A stretch of DNA of 64,000 nt, from positions 4,940 to 68,939 of the forward strand of contig JBFWUW010000035.1 of NCBI GenBank assembly GCA_050247075.1, read 5' to 3'. The notes under the pieces are model-generated. The model did no database searches and was not told the origin of the DNA. It worked only from the letters and a program-made list of their open reading frames with translations. This DNA comes from JBFWUW01 sp050247075. Lineage in GTDB: Bacteria > Planctomycetota > Planctomycetia > Pirellulales > JBFWUW01. The translations under genes and the position numbers were made by a program. Numbering within the stretch: the first letter of the stretch is position 1; the number at the start of each line of letters is the position of its first letter. Below are positions 26,649 to 35,896 of this stretch, piece by piece.

Positions 26649-26964
26649 CCGTTGCGCTCCGCTGGGCCACGCGCTTCGCAACAGACCCAACCACCCACCT
26701 ATGCCGCCACGGTCAAATGCGGATGGCTGATGGATTCTCCGCTGACGGCCTCTTGGCTAGCGCAAAAATCGCTACGACGGGCACAACCGTCCCGCGAGAT
26801 TTCTTTCCCCGTTATCGCGGCATGACCTAGATTTGGTCATCTCATGGACCATGGCTGGTCGGTGAGCGTTATCGATTTCTTGCCTTGCGGACCTTTTCGT
26901 TTTGCGGCCTGGACCGCTATAAACACCTTCAACATTGCGCGCCTTTGCGCCAGAAAGACTTGCC
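26649..26964. other. Non-coding gap between rpsR and nhaD
   Basis: 316 bases with no convincing gene. GTTGCG (26651) and CGCAAC (26677) could form a weak hairpin after rpsR without a T-run, and ATGACC/GGTCAT at 26822-26840 form a six-pair stem. I see no clear promoter for nhaD. Confidence 0.5.
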
Positions 26965-28587
26965 ATGGGGCACTCGCCGACAGGAACCATGACCTTGCCC
27001 AACAACCCCTCCAAGATGCTGTATGCCGCGATCGGCGTCATGGTTTTGTTGTATTGTGTCGCCTTCAAGTTGGGTTGGTTCTCGCTGGATGGGCACGCCG
27101 CCGGCCATGCCGTGGCCGCCGAAGCGGCCGCCGCGCATGGGGAACACGCCCACGAACATGCCCACGCCGAACCGCCCACCCTGTGGATGGTCATTCCGTT
27201 TGCCCTGCTGTTGGGCTGCATCGCGGTCTTTCCCTTGATCCACAAGTTGGAGCACCATTGGGAATCGAACCGCAACAAATTCCTGGTGGCCACCGGCTTG
27301 GGCTTGATTGTGCTGACATATTACCTGCTGGGGCACCACCACCCCATCGACAAGCATTTCATGGGGCATGGCACGGTCGCGCCGGCCGCCAGCGGCCCGT
27401 CGTGGCAGTTGGTGACAACCGTATTGGCCAACGCCATTTTGCAAGAATACGTGCCGTTTATCGTGCTGCTATTCGCCCTCTATACGATCAGCGGCGGCAT
27501 TCGGGTGGAGGGCGACTTGCCCGCCCATCCCTTGACCAACTGCACGTTCTTGGGGATTGGTGCCTTGATGGCCAGTTTTGTCGGCACGACCGGCGCGGCC
27601 ATGCTGCTGATTCGCCCCTTGTTGGAAACCAACAAAGAGCGCAAGCACATCAAGCACACCGTGATTTTCTTCATCTTCATTGTCTGCAATTGCGGCGGGT
27701 TGCTGCTGCCGCTGGGCGATCCGCCTTTGTTCTTGGGTTACCTGGCGGGCGTCCCCTTCTTTTGGACCTTGAAACTGTGGGCACCCTGGCTGTTGACCAA
27801 TTTGCTGCTGCTGGGGATCTACTTTGCCTGGGACCACTTCTTTGCGTACCCCAAGGAAACCAAGCCCGACATTTTGCGCGACGAAACGCAAGTCCGCCCG
27901 CTGCGTATCCGCGGCCTGATGCCCAACGCGCTGCTGCTGTTTGGCGTGGTGGCCGCCGTGGCCACGCTCGACCCCAACAAGACTTTTCCCGGCACCGAAA
28001 CGCAGATTCCCTATTTCATGCGGGAAGTCGTGCTGCTGTCACTGGTGGGGCTGTCGCTATTTTTGGGTTCGAACAAAGTCCGCGAGGACAACCGCTTCAA
28101 CTACGGAGCCATCCTGGAAGTAGCGGCCCTGTTCTTTGGCATCTTTATTTGCATGCAGCCGCCACTGCAAATCTTGAACGTCCGCGGCGCGGAACTGGGC
28201 ATCGATAGCCCCTCCAAGTTCTTCTGGGCATCGGGGATTTTGTCGAGCATGTTGGATAACGCGCCGACCTACGTGGTCTTCTTTGAAACCGCCAAGGCTA
28301 TCGGGGGAGACCCCGCCACCGTGCCGATGGTGGACCTGTCGGGCAGCCATATTCCTGCCGGCTTTTTGGTGGCCATCAGCTTGGGTGCCGTCTTCATGGG
28401 TGCCAACACCTACATTGGCAACGGGCCCAATTTCATGGTGAAGGCTATCGCCGAGAAATCGGGGGTAAAAATGCCTAGTTTCTTCGGCTACATGGCCTAC
28501 AGCGTGGGCATTCTGGTGCCAATCTTTGTGTTGCTAACCCTGCTGTTTTTCATCCCCGGTGCGCCGTTGGCGTTCTTGATTGGCTAA
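26965..28587 (+). CDS. nhaD: NhaD-type sodium:proton antiporter
   Basis: 540 residues from the ATG at 26965; the ATG at 26989 is also possible, and an upstream TTG at 26935 is less likely. About 12-13 membrane helices. The ion-transporter core is visible as GTTGAAMLLIRPLL, the first half-repeat, and GNGPNFMVKAIAEKSGVKMP plus LDNAPTYVVFFE in the second. The first extracytoplasmic loop is His-rich (HGEHAHEHAHAE). NhaD carriers exchange Na+ or Li+ for protons. Its stop overlaps the convergent DoxX-like stop by four bases. Confidence 0.85.
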   Translation: MGHSPTGTMTLPNNPSKMLYAAIGVMVLLYCVAFKLGWFSLDGHAAGHAVAAEAAAAHGEHAHEHAHAEPPTLWMVIPFALLLGCIAVFPLIHKLEHHWESNRNKFLVATGLGLIVLTYYLLGHHHPIDKHFMGHGTVAPAASGPSWQLVTTVLANAILQEYVPFIVLLFALYTISGGIRVEGDLPAHPLTNCTFLGIGALMASFVGTTGAAMLLIRPLLETNKERKHIKHTVIFFIFIVCNCGGLLLPLGDPPLFLGYLAGVPFFWTLKLWAPWLLTNLLLLGIYFAWDHFFAYPKETKPDILRDETQVRPLRIRGLMPNALLLFGVVAAVATLDPNKTFPGTETQIPYFMREVVLLSLVGLSLFLGSNKVREDNRFNYGAILEVAALFFGIFICMQPPLQILNVRGAELGIDSPSKFFWASGILSSMLDNAPTYVVFFETAKAIGGDPATVPMVDLSGSHIPAGFLVAISLGAVFMGANTYIGNGPNFMVKAIAEKSGVKMPSFFGYMAYSVGILVPIFVLLTLLFFIPGAPLAFLIG

Positions 28588-28958
28588 GGGGTCGAGACCG
28601 GCTCGGGCCGCGTGTGCCAATAGGCCCACAACAAGAAGACCGCTTGCAGCGGCAGTCGCAGCAAATGCACCAGGGGCGGGGCGGGCAGCAGAATCTGGTG
28701 CTGGTAGAGATAGATGTTGGCCGGAAAGACCGCGATCAGCAGCGCCATGACACCCCAGGCCGCCATGCGCGAGTACCGCGGCACCAGCAGCAATAGCCCC
28801 AAGCCAATCTCGGCCACGCCGCTGAAATAGACCAGCGGTACATGCCACGGCAAATAGGGCGGCATGATGTTCAGAAAGAACTCGGGCCGCACAAAGTGCA
28901 TGGTCCCGGCCCCGACCATGAATATTGCTAACAGATAGCGTGAAAGCCGTTGAAGCAT
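28584..28958 (-). CDS. DoxX-like small membrane protein
   Basis: 124 residues with four hydrophobic helices. LLAIFMVGAGTMHFVRPEFFLNIMPPYLP and the YFSGVAEIGLGLLLLVPRYSRMAAWGV segment match the DoxX/DUF417-like membrane family. Members are often described as quinol-oxidase accessory or redox-associated subunits, but the role of this one is unknown. It is convergent with nhaD with a four-base overlap of stop codons. Start at the ATG 28958; no clear ribosome-binding site. Confidence 0.75.
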   Translation of the reverse strand: MLQRLSRYLLAIFMVGAGTMHFVRPEFFLNIMPPYLPWHVPLVYFSGVAEIGLGLLLLVPRYSRMAAWGVMALLIAVFPANIYLYQHQILLPAPPLVHLLRLPLQAVFLLWAYWHTRPEPVSTP

Positions 28959-29110
28959 GGCGATTGGCCGGGCAAGAGAATCGTTCGATAGCGCGAATTG
29001 CCCTCTCCATACTCCTCTCCCGTGGTGCCGCGGAGACGGGCTGTTCTCTGCATACGGAATTGGAACTCAAGGCTGATAGCTTCTTTGCTGATCGCTTCTC
29101 CGCTCCAACC

Positions 29111-30538
29111 TCACGCCAAGATTTCCTTTACCACGTTGCCATGCACATCCGTCAGCCGGTAGTCTCGCCCTTGAAAGCGATATGTTAGCCGAGTGTGGTC
29201 GAAGCCCAGCAAGTGCAGCAGCGTGGCGTTCAGGTCGTGGACACGCACCGGATTGCTGGCCACGTTGAAGCCAAAATCGTCGGTCACTCCGTGCGTATGG
29301 CCCGGCTTGATGCCGCCGCCCGCCAGCCACATGCTAAAGCAGCGGTTGTGGTGGTCGCGGCCGTCGTTCCCTCCTTGCACCATGGGAGTGCGGCCAAATT
29401 CGCCCCCCCACACCACCAGCGTATCCTCGAGCAACCCGCGCTGCTTCAGATCTTGCACCAGCGCCGCGCTGGCCCGGTCGGTATCCAGGGCGTTTTGCTT
29501 GACGCCGGCCGTCAGGTTTCCGTGCTGGTCCCAAGCCTCGTGAAAGAGCTGCACGAACCGCACACCGCGCTCGATCAGCCGGCGCGCCAACAGGCAGTTG
29601 CGGGCGTAGCTCGACTCCTTGGGATCTTTCACGCCGTACAAATCTAGCGTTTCCTTCGATTCGCTCGCCAGGTTCATCAGTTCGGGGGCGCTCGTTTGCA
29701 GGCGGTATGCCATCTCGTAGCTTTGAATGCGGGCGGCCGTCTCTGGGTCGCTAAAATCGTCCAGCGCCAGGCCGTTGAGCCGCTGTAAGGTATCGAGCGA
29801 GGCCCTCTGCGTTTCATCGTCAATGCCGCGCGGGTTCGATAGGTACAACACGGGGTCGCCCGCGCTGCGGAAAGGGATGCCGCCGTACATGGTTGGCAAA
29901 AAGCCGCAGCCATAGTTGCTAGCGCCGCCGCTGGTTCCCTTGGCACTGGTCAGCACCACAAAGCCCGGCAAGTCCTCGGCTATGCTTCCCAAGCCGTACA
30001 GCGACCATGACCCAAAGCTGGGCCGTCCAAACTGCTGCGAGCCGGTATTCATCATGATTTGGGCCGGCGCATGATTGACCGCATCGGTCTGCATCGAGCG
30101 AATCAGGCAGATGTCATCCGCGATTTGCGCGGTTCGCGGCAGCACCTCGCTAAGTTCCAGGCCCGACTGCCCGTGCCGTTCGTACTTGAATTTTGGCCCC
30201 AGCAAGGCCGAATTGGGATTGATGAACGCCGCCCGGTACCCCTTGAGCAGTTCCGCGGGTGGCAACTGCCCGTCGCGTTTGGACAGTTCGGGCTTGTGGT
30301 CGAACAGTTCCAGATGGCTCGGTGCGCCGGCGTTGAACATGTAGATCACGCGCTTGGCCTTGGCGGCATAGTGCGGCTGCCGGGGGGCCAATGGCCGGCT
30401 GGCCGTGTCGCCGGCGGCTTCGCGGGTGGCCAGGCAACCGGCGGCAATCCCCGCCAGGCCCACGCCACATTCCTGAAAGAACCAACGGCGGCTGCGCAGC
30501 AGCGCGGTCGAAGCGGGCATAAATTGATTGTCGGGCAT
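29111..30538 (-). CDS. DUF1501 exported protein, Tat signal
   Basis: 475 residues from the ATG at 30538; the TTG at 30550 would overlap the upstream stop. The N-terminus RSRRWFFQECGVGLAGIAAGCLA is a Tat-like signal. The body is the DUF1501 domain with a sulfatase/phosphatase-like fold: RVIYMFNAGAPSHLELFDHKP near the start, and LVVWGGEFGRTPMVQGG and GRDHHNRCFSMWLAGGGIKPG near the end. Function is unproven. It directly follows the PSCyt gene, the standard planctomycete pair, proposed to act at the cell surface or periplasm. Confidence 0.9.
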   Translation of the reverse strand: MPDNQFMPASTALLRSRRWFFQECGVGLAGIAAGCLATREAAGDTASRPLAPRQPHYAAKAKRVIYMFNAGAPSHLELFDHKPELSKRDGQLPPAELLKGYRAAFINPNSALLGPKFKYERHGQSGLELSEVLPRTAQIADDICLIRSMQTDAVNHAPAQIMMNTGSQQFGRPSFGSWSLYGLGSIAEDLPGFVVLTSAKGTSGGASNYGCGFLPTMYGGIPFRSAGDPVLYLSNPRGIDDETQRASLDTLQRLNGLALDDFSDPETAARIQSYEMAYRLQTSAPELMNLASESKETLDLYGVKDPKESSYARNCLLARRLIERGVRFVQLFHEAWDQHGNLTAGVKQNALDTDRASAALVQDLKQRGLLEDTLVVWGGEFGRTPMVQGGNDGRDHHNRCFSMWLAGGGIKPGHTHGVTDDFGFNVASNPVRVHDLNATLLHLLGFDHTRLTYRFQGRDYRLTDVHGNVVKEILA

Positions 30539-30546
30539 GAGTGGAC

Positions 30547-33500
30547 TCAATTCTTGCTGAGGGTTTCGTCCAGATTCAACAACACGCGCGACACCAAGGT
30601 CCAGGCGGCGGCGTCTTGGGGAGTGGTGTTTTCCGGAATAGCCGGCAGTTTGGCGGGATCACCCGTGGCGACTTCGCGGATATCCAACCAGCCTTCGGCC
30701 AACCGCTGGCGGCGGGAAAGCAGCAAAGCCAGAATCTCTTCCCGTTCGGCCGCGGATGGTGGACGGGCCGTACACAAACGAAAGGCGTAATCGGCCCGCT
30801 GGGCATCGTCGGCCCCCCCTTCGCGCAGCACCCGCAGCGCCATGGCCTGGGCCGATTCGGTAAAGATTGTTTCGTTCAGTCCGGCCAGGGCCGCCAGCGG
30901 CGTGTTCGAACGAACCCGCCGCGCACACGAAAAATCACCGTTGGGCGCATCAAAGCTCGACAGGACCGGGTCGGGCATGGATCGCTTGCGGAAAGCGTAC
31001 AACGTCCGGCGATAGCGGTCGGGTCCTTGCGTGGGCGTCCAGTAGGCCGGGTAGACGTAGTTGTAGTCCAGCACGTTCTGCGGCACCGGCGGAATGATCG
31101 GCGGGCCACCAACCTTGTGCGTCATCAGGCCCGACACAGACAGGGCAATATCGCGTACAACCTCCGCTTCGGCCCGAAAGCGCGGTCCGCGCGCCAACAA
31201 ATGATTCCGCGGGTCGCGCTCCAACAGCTCCGGAGAAACCCGTGAACTTTGCTGATAAGTGGCGCTGGTGGCAATCGTCTCGATCAGCCGTTTCTGACTC
31301 CAGCCATGTTCCATGAAATCAACCGCCAGCCAGTCCAGCAGATCACGGTAGATGGGAACCTCGGCTCGGGTGCCAAAGTCCTCGGATGTCTCCACCAACC
31401 CCTCGCCAAACATGGCTTGCCAAGCCCGGTTGACGGCCACGCGAGCGGTCAAGGGAGAACGGGCATCGGCCAGCCAGCGGGCGAATCTCAGCCGATCGGG
31501 CTCGTCGGACGCGTCCATGGGATGCAAAGCGGCCGGCGTATGGGGCGCAATCAACTGCCGCGGCTGGTTCCAACCGCCGCGGTCCAACAGGTGCGTCGGG
31601 CGGATGTAGTCGCCCTGGCGTTCCGACAAATGCAACACCGATGTCAGCGCCGTGGGGAATTGCTTCCAGAGCGCGTCGATCTCGTCGTTGAGTGGTTTCA
31701 ATTCGGACTGTGACATGCGCCAAGCCGCGAATATCGCCGCTTGTTGCTCCGCGGTTCGCTGCTCCGCCGGCGTTTGCATGGCCACGATCGCGGCATAGTC
31801 GATGGGCAATGCCGAGGGGGCGGGTGTCGTGGTGATGGAGACGCGGCAGCGGCAGAGCATGTCGTTGCTGCGGATAGCCAGTTTGAATTTGGTGCCAGCG
31901 GGCAGGGCCAGCGGCTGTTCAAATTGCACCACTGCCACCGACGGCTGGTTGCGGCGGCCAAGGCCGCGGTCGGCCTCCCACGACGTGTCGTCGGTTCCGT
32001 CAATCAAATAGGCGGCTGGGCCTCGCGTCTTTTTTTCTTCCTTTTGCTCCGGCTCGGAAAAATCGGCCGTGGCGTTGACCAGCTTGAGCTTTTCCCAATC
32101 CTTGCTGTCCGGTTTTTGCGCCCATGCTTCGATCTCGGTAAGGCCCCACACGCCTCCCGGCCCGCGCCCCGGCCCGCCAAAGGGAAGGTCACCATGTGTG
32201 AGTGCTTCCAATCGCAAACCCGTCACTCCGGCCAGGTCGGGCTGAGCGATGATAAACACATCGGCGCTGGGGTGCCCACGCATCAAAATCGACCGGTCGA
32301 ACAATTGTGTGGGGTGGTTAAGTCCGCTGATGCTTCCCAACTCGGCCGCCTCCAGCGGCGTCCAGGCGATTTGCTGGGCCGCGATGCTGCTTTCCCAGGC
32401 CGCCAATTCTTGCGCCCAATTCGGACGCTGTGCGCGTAGGCGATCTTCAACGCCCCAGATCGACTGACGGACATGGTCGATCTGTTCTTGCTGTTCGGGC
32501 GTGTAGACCCACGATTGGGCCTCGTAGGAGTTGTTCAAGTAACCGAACAGCCCGTAGTATTCCTCGTGCGAGATTGGGTCGAACTTGTGCGTGTGGCATT
32601 GCGCGCACTGTGTAGAGAGCCCCAGCACCGCCTTGCCCAGACAATCCATCCGGTCGAACATTTCAAACATCCGGAATTCCTCGGCGATAATCGCCCCTTC
32701 CTCGTTCAACATGCTGTTGCGCAGGAATCCCGTGGCGATCATCTGCTCTTGCGTCGCCCCTGGCAGCAGGTCGCCCGCGATCTGTTCGATCACGAATTGG
32801 TCGTAGGGCAGGTCGCGATTGAGGGCCTTGATCACCCAATCCCGCCAGATCCACTGGTCGCGGAGCATGTCTTTTTCGTAACCGTTGGTGTCGGAGTAGC
32901 GGGCCGCATCGAGCCAATGCCTGGCCCACTTCTCGCCGTACCGCTCGCTTTGCAACAGCGCGGCCAAAGTCGCCGGCAAGCCCTCCCGTTCGTATGCTTC
33001 TACTTGTTGCGGCGAAGGGGGCAAGCCAATCACGTCCAGATACAACCGCCGGGCCAACGTGGAGGGTGTAGCCGGTTCCGCCGCCGACATCGCATGCGCT
33101 TTCAGCCTCGCGGCGACAAAGGCATCGACGGGGTGGGCCGGCCCGCCTTCGGGCAGCGGAGCCTTCTTGGGCAGCACAAACGCCCAATGCTCGGCATACG
33201 CGGCCCCTTCGATAATCCATTGGTTCAACGTATTTCGCTGTGCGTCCGAAAGCGGCTTCTTTTCTTGCGGCGGCGGCATCAACTGGTCGGGATCGGTGGA
33301 AGTGATGCGACGGATCAACTCGCTCTCATCCGGCTTGAGGGGCACAATCGCCGCCATCCCCGACTCTCCCCCCTTGATGGCCCCGTCGCGCGTGTCGAGC
33401 CGCAAACCAGCGTGCCGCGTTCCTTCGTCCTGTCCGTGGCAGGCCGCGCAATGCTCGGCCAAGATCGGCTGCACGTCGCGCTCAAAGTCAATCTCTCCCG

Positions 33501-33618
33501 AGAGCGCCGCGCCGCCACACAAGGCGCAGGAAACCAGGGCCAACACGCCCGCGGCGGCCAATCCAACTGACGGGTTGCAATACTTCATGGGGAGCGCCAA
33601 AAGCGAGGATCGTTTCAT
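30547..33618 (-). CDS. PSCyt1-DUF1549-DUF1553 cytochrome-like exported protein
   Basis: 1,023 residues with an N-terminal signal segment. The PSCyt1 region has the heme c motif CAACHG (about residue 58). Then come DUF1549 (LARRLYLDVIGLPPSPQQVEAYE, and CLGKAVLGLSTQCAQCHTHKFDPI with a second CXXCH), an inserted discoidin-like sandwich (about 440-600, GVTGLRLEALTHGDLPFGGPGRG) and DUF1553 (ARWLADARSPLTARVAVNR, SRVSPELLERDPRN). Known from the domain name only: a planctomycete cytochrome c-like protein. It is paired with the DUF1501 gene, which starts 8 bases beyond its stop. Confidence 0.92.
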   Translation of the reverse strand: MKRSSLLALPMKYCNPSVGLAAAGVLALVSCALCGGAALSGEIDFERDVQPILAEHCAACHGQDEGTRHAGLRLDTRDGAIKGGESGMAAIVPLKPDESELIRRITSTDPDQLMPPPQEKKPLSDAQRNTLNQWIIEGAAYAEHWAFVLPKKAPLPEGGPAHPVDAFVAARLKAHAMSAAEPATPSTLARRLYLDVIGLPPSPQQVEAYEREGLPATLAALLQSERYGEKWARHWLDAARYSDTNGYEKDMLRDQWIWRDWVIKALNRDLPYDQFVIEQIAGDLLPGATQEQMIATGFLRNSMLNEEGAIIAEEFRMFEMFDRMDCLGKAVLGLSTQCAQCHTHKFDPISHEEYYGLFGYLNNSYEAQSWVYTPEQQEQIDHVRQSIWGVEDRLRAQRPNWAQELAAWESSIAAQQIAWTPLEAAELGSISGLNHPTQLFDRSILMRGHPSADVFIIAQPDLAGVTGLRLEALTHGDLPFGGPGRGPGGVWGLTEIEAWAQKPDSKDWEKLKLVNATADFSEPEQKEEKKTRGPAAYLIDGTDDTSWEADRGLGRRNQPSVAVVQFEQPLALPAGTKFKLAIRSNDMLCRCRVSITTTPAPSALPIDYAAIVAMQTPAEQRTAEQQAAIFAAWRMSQSELKPLNDEIDALWKQFPTALTSVLHLSERQGDYIRPTHLLDRGGWNQPRQLIAPHTPAALHPMDASDEPDRLRFARWLADARSPLTARVAVNRAWQAMFGEGLVETSEDFGTRAEVPIYRDLLDWLAVDFMEHGWSQKRLIETIATSATYQQSSRVSPELLERDPRNHLLARGPRFRAEAEVVRDIALSVSGLMTHKVGGPPIIPPVPQNVLDYNYVYPAYWTPTQGPDRYRRTLYAFRKRSMPDPVLSSFDAPNGDFSCARRVRSNTPLAALAGLNETIFTESAQAMALRVLREGGADDAQRADYAFRLCTARPPSAAEREEILALLLSRRQRLAEGWLDIREVATGDPAKLPAIPENTTPQDAAAWTLVSRVLLNLDETLSKN

Positions 33619-33926
33619 TCAAAGGCGGGGCGAACCAAGACGCTCAGCCCGCATGCGCTGAGGGATACCACACCTTTATCGTACCCAAGCGCCTGGTCCC
33701 GCGAAAGTTTGATGTGCGATCGAGTTCCCAGCGGCCGTCCCGCAGCCATCGAACTCCAGGCAGTCCGCTTCCCTAGACGCCTGAGAGCGCGATCCGGCGG
33801 TGGCCGCCGGTGACCGTGATGGCTAAACTGCGGGAAGTGCCCGGCCGTGCTTGATTAGGCTGGCGAGCCGGTCTGCCGTTGGCTTATCGAAGTGAAAAGC
33901 TCCACCGTTGTTCCCCCAAACTGGCG
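33619..33926. other. Intergenic gap between PSCyt gene and DJ-1 gene
   Basis: 308 bases between divergent genes. A GC-only stem, CCGGCGG (33794-33800) with CCGCCGG (33804-33810), is the only structure seen. No promoter match or short gene could be supported. Confidence 0.5.
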
Positions 33927-34520
33927 ATGCCGCAAAACCTGGCAATTCTGATTTTCGACGATGTGGAAGTCCTCGACTTTTGCGGGCCGTTCGAGGTTTT
34001 TTCCGTAGCGGCCCGGCAGGCCGATCCGTTGGCGTTTAACGTCTTCACAGTGGCGGAAAGCGCCGGGCCCGTGCTGGCCCGCAACGGCCTCAGCGTCAAT
34101 CCGGCATTTCAACTGAAAGATTGCCCACGGCCCGATATTCTGTTGGTGCCGGGTGGGCAGGGCAGCCGCCGTGAAATGCACAATGCGGCTTTGATCGAAT
34201 GGATTAGGCAAACCGCTGGCCGGGCCGAGTTGACGCTTTCTGTTTGCACCGGAGCCTTGCTGCTGGCCAAAGCGGGCCTGCTGGACGGCCTAGAAGCCAC
34301 CACCCATCACCACGCCCTTGATCTGCTGCGCGAGAACGCACCCGCAACGACGGTTCTTGCGGGGCGCCGTTTCGTGGACAATGGGGAGGTGATCTGCTCC
34401 GCCGGTATTTCGGCCGGAATTGACATGAGCCTGTACGTCGTTAGCCGCCTGCTTGGCCAAGAGGCCGCCCGGCGGACGGCTGACCAAATGGAATACGATT
34501 GGCAGCCGTCAGGCAGTTAG
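33927..34520 (+). CDS. DJ-1/PfpI family protein
   Basis: 197 residues from the ATG at 33927 (MPQNLAILIFDDVEVLDFCGPFEVF); the frame is open upstream to 33879. This is the class I glutaminase-like fold, with the nucleophile-elbow Cys in LTLSVCTGALLLAKAGLLDG and a His in TTHHHALDLL. Related proteins include ThiJ/PfpI proteases, isonitrile hydratase and the sensor domains of AraC-type regulators; no DNA-binding domain is attached here. The exact role is unknown. Convergent with the YaiI-family gene. Confidence 0.85.
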   Translation: MPQNLAILIFDDVEVLDFCGPFEVFSVAARQADPLAFNVFTVAESAGPVLARNGLSVNPAFQLKDCPRPDILLVPGGQGSRREMHNAALIEWIRQTAGRAELTLSVCTGALLLAKAGLLDGLEATTHHHALDLLRENAPATTVLAGRRFVDNGEVICSAGISAGIDMSLYVVSRLLGQEAARRTADQMEYDWQPSGS

Positions 34521-34540
34521 CTGGCGTTGCCTTGTCGGGG

Positions 34541-34987
34541 CTACTTGGCCTTGGTGAGGCAGCGGTCGAGTTGGTTGGCAAACGCCTGCCGGTCGCGGGC
34601 GCTGAAGTTGGCGGGTCCGCCCATGATCTGGCCCTCGCCGCGCAGTCCGTCGAGCATGTTTCGCACCGCCAGCCGCTCGCCGACGTTGGCCTCGGTATAG
34701 TGGTGCCCTCGCGGATCAATGGCTTGCCCTCCCTTGGCCACCACGTCCGCGGCCAGCGGGATATCGGCGGTTATCACCAGATCGCCGGGCGCAACCAGTT
34801 CCACAATACGGCGGTCAGCCAAATTCATGCCGCCAGGGACGAGGATGGCATCGATGTATTCCGAACGAGGAATACGCATCGACTGGTTGGCAACAAGCGT
34901 GACCTGGATCTTTCGCCGTTCCGCCGCGCGAAACAGGAGTTCCTTGATCGTGACGGGACAGGCGTCGGCATCGACCCAGATTCGCAT
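34541..34987 (-). CDS. YaiI/YqxD family (DUF188) protein
   Basis: 148 residues from the ATG at 34987, which starts at the conserved MRIWVDADACP; the longer open frame to 35197 has no family support. The other conserved blocks are LVANQSMRIP, ADRRIVELVAPGDLVITADIPLA and PANFSARDRQAFANQLDR. The family has a PIN-like/NYN nuclease-type fold by prediction, with conserved acidic residues, but no proven function. Length is normal. It is convergent with the DJ-1 gene (20-base gap). Confidence 0.9.
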   Translation of the reverse strand: MRIWVDADACPVTIKELLFRAAERRKIQVTLVANQSMRIPRSEYIDAILVPGGMNLADRRIVELVAPGDLVITADIPLAADVVAKGGQAIDPRGHHYTEANVGERLAVRNMLDGLRGEGQIMGGPANFSARDRQAFANQLDRCLTKAK

Positions 34988-35211
34988 GGATTTCAACTGA
35001 CCTTGAGCGATCCGTTCGTCCCTTGGAAATCTCGTGGCATCCGAAGCGAAATGTAATGGAGTTGATGATCGGCGGCAGTACGCCGCGACGCGGTAGCGGA
35101 GCGCGGCGGCTTTCGTCAACATCGCAACGGAGTGATCGTTGAGAGCGGAAAGCCAATTCGCCACTTTAGCAAGAAAAATCCACTGAACTTGCGGCAAGAC
35201 GATTACGGCCT

Positions 35212-35628
35212 CTATTTCGGTCGAATATCAAATACCTCGCGCGAACGAAAGAAGCAGGCGTCGAACTCCAGGAAAAAGTTCACTTGTCCCAAAATCACGG
35301 ACATGGCATCGGTCTTGGCCCACGCGAACGCCAGCCGCACGGGCGAAAGGTTGCCGATCACGGCCGTAGCCACAACAACGCGCGCTTCTACGGTTGCGAG
35401 GTTTCCGCTTAGTTCGACGGATTTGGCCTGTTGCAGCCAATCGAATCCAAGTTGTGCACCGATTGAATACGGCATGACGTTAATGGCGGCTCCCGTGTCC
35501 ACGAGTCCAGTCGTCTTGATGACATTTTCGCCGCCAATCAAAGTCAAGGGAAGCATCGGCGCGAGACTCGCATTTGCCAACATTGGATCGCGTGGCAGAT
35601 ACGGAAATTGCTCAGAGGAGGGCGTCAT
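35212..35628 (-). CDS. Retropepsin-like aspartic protease
   Basis: 138 residues from the ATG at 35628, which overlaps the upstream gene's stop by four bases. GLVDTGAAINVMPYSIGAQLGFD carries the DTGA active-site triad of retroviral-type aspartic proteases; LSGNLATVEARVVVATAVIG and the ILGQVNFFLEFDACF end (the ILG before the dimer interface strand) fit the fold. Such bacterial proteins act as homodimers. There is no signal peptide. The longer frame to 35703 lies inside the upstream gene. Confidence 0.75.
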   Translation of the reverse strand: MTPSSEQFPYLPRDPMLANASLAPMLPLTLIGGENVIKTTGLVDTGAAINVMPYSIGAQLGFDWLQQAKSVELSGNLATVEARVVVATAVIGNLSPVRLAFAWAKTDAMSVILGQVNFFLEFDACFFRSREVFDIRPK

Positions 35629-35840
35629 TGTGGCGTCTGCCCGTCTTCTTCCAAAGCTTGCATCATCGTCGCGGCTGCCACGAAGGCACGATCCGGGGAC
35701 CAAATCGGGTACACCTGGCCGGCTTCAATGAGGCTGCTTTCGTCTTGTTCCAGTTCTTGAGCCAGGAGCAGGATCAGCCGAATCTTGTCTTGCCGCGACA
35801 ACGACTGCACATTCGGCAACATTTCCGTGAGCAACATCAA
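35625..35840 (-). CDS. Small protein of unknown function upstream of the retropepsin
   Basis: 71 residues, mostly alpha-helical and acidic: MLLTEMLPNVQSLSRQDKI, then LILLLAQELEQDE, and EDGQTPQ at the end. ATG overlap with the downstream protease gene implies translational coupling. The arrangement, a short helical protein followed by a retropepsin-like protease, recurs in bacterial genomes with the look of a toxin-antitoxin-like or accessory pair, but I do not assign a function. Confidence 0.65.
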   Translation of the reverse strand: MMLLTEMLPNVQSLSRQDKIRLILLLAQELEQDESSLIEAGQVYPIWSPDRAFVAAATMMQALEEDGQTPQ

Positions 35841-35896
35841 TTCACCCTCGATTCAATTTGTTTCAGCCGTATAAACGCTCCGCTAGCGCGTCACGG

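Noticed and set aside
26844..28208. 454-codon plus-strand frame overlapping nhaD
   Set aside because: The nhaD frame shows membrane helices and family motifs; this frame has Arg/Pro/His-rich shadow composition.
28957..29110. Two similar 15-base blocks around 29070-29100 (GCTGATAGCTTC and GCTGATCGCTTC)
   Set aside because: Only two imperfect copies, not in seven-base phase, so not counted with the heptamer family.
32473..33570. Long plus-strand open frame (365 codons) opposite the PSCyt gene
   Set aside because: It lies wholly inside the DUF1549/1553 gene, has no family-like motif and follows from the GC-rich third positions of the real gene.
33794..33810. GC-only stem as a terminator for a neighbouring gene
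   Set aside because: No T-run follows in either direction, and it lies 110 bases or more from each gene end.
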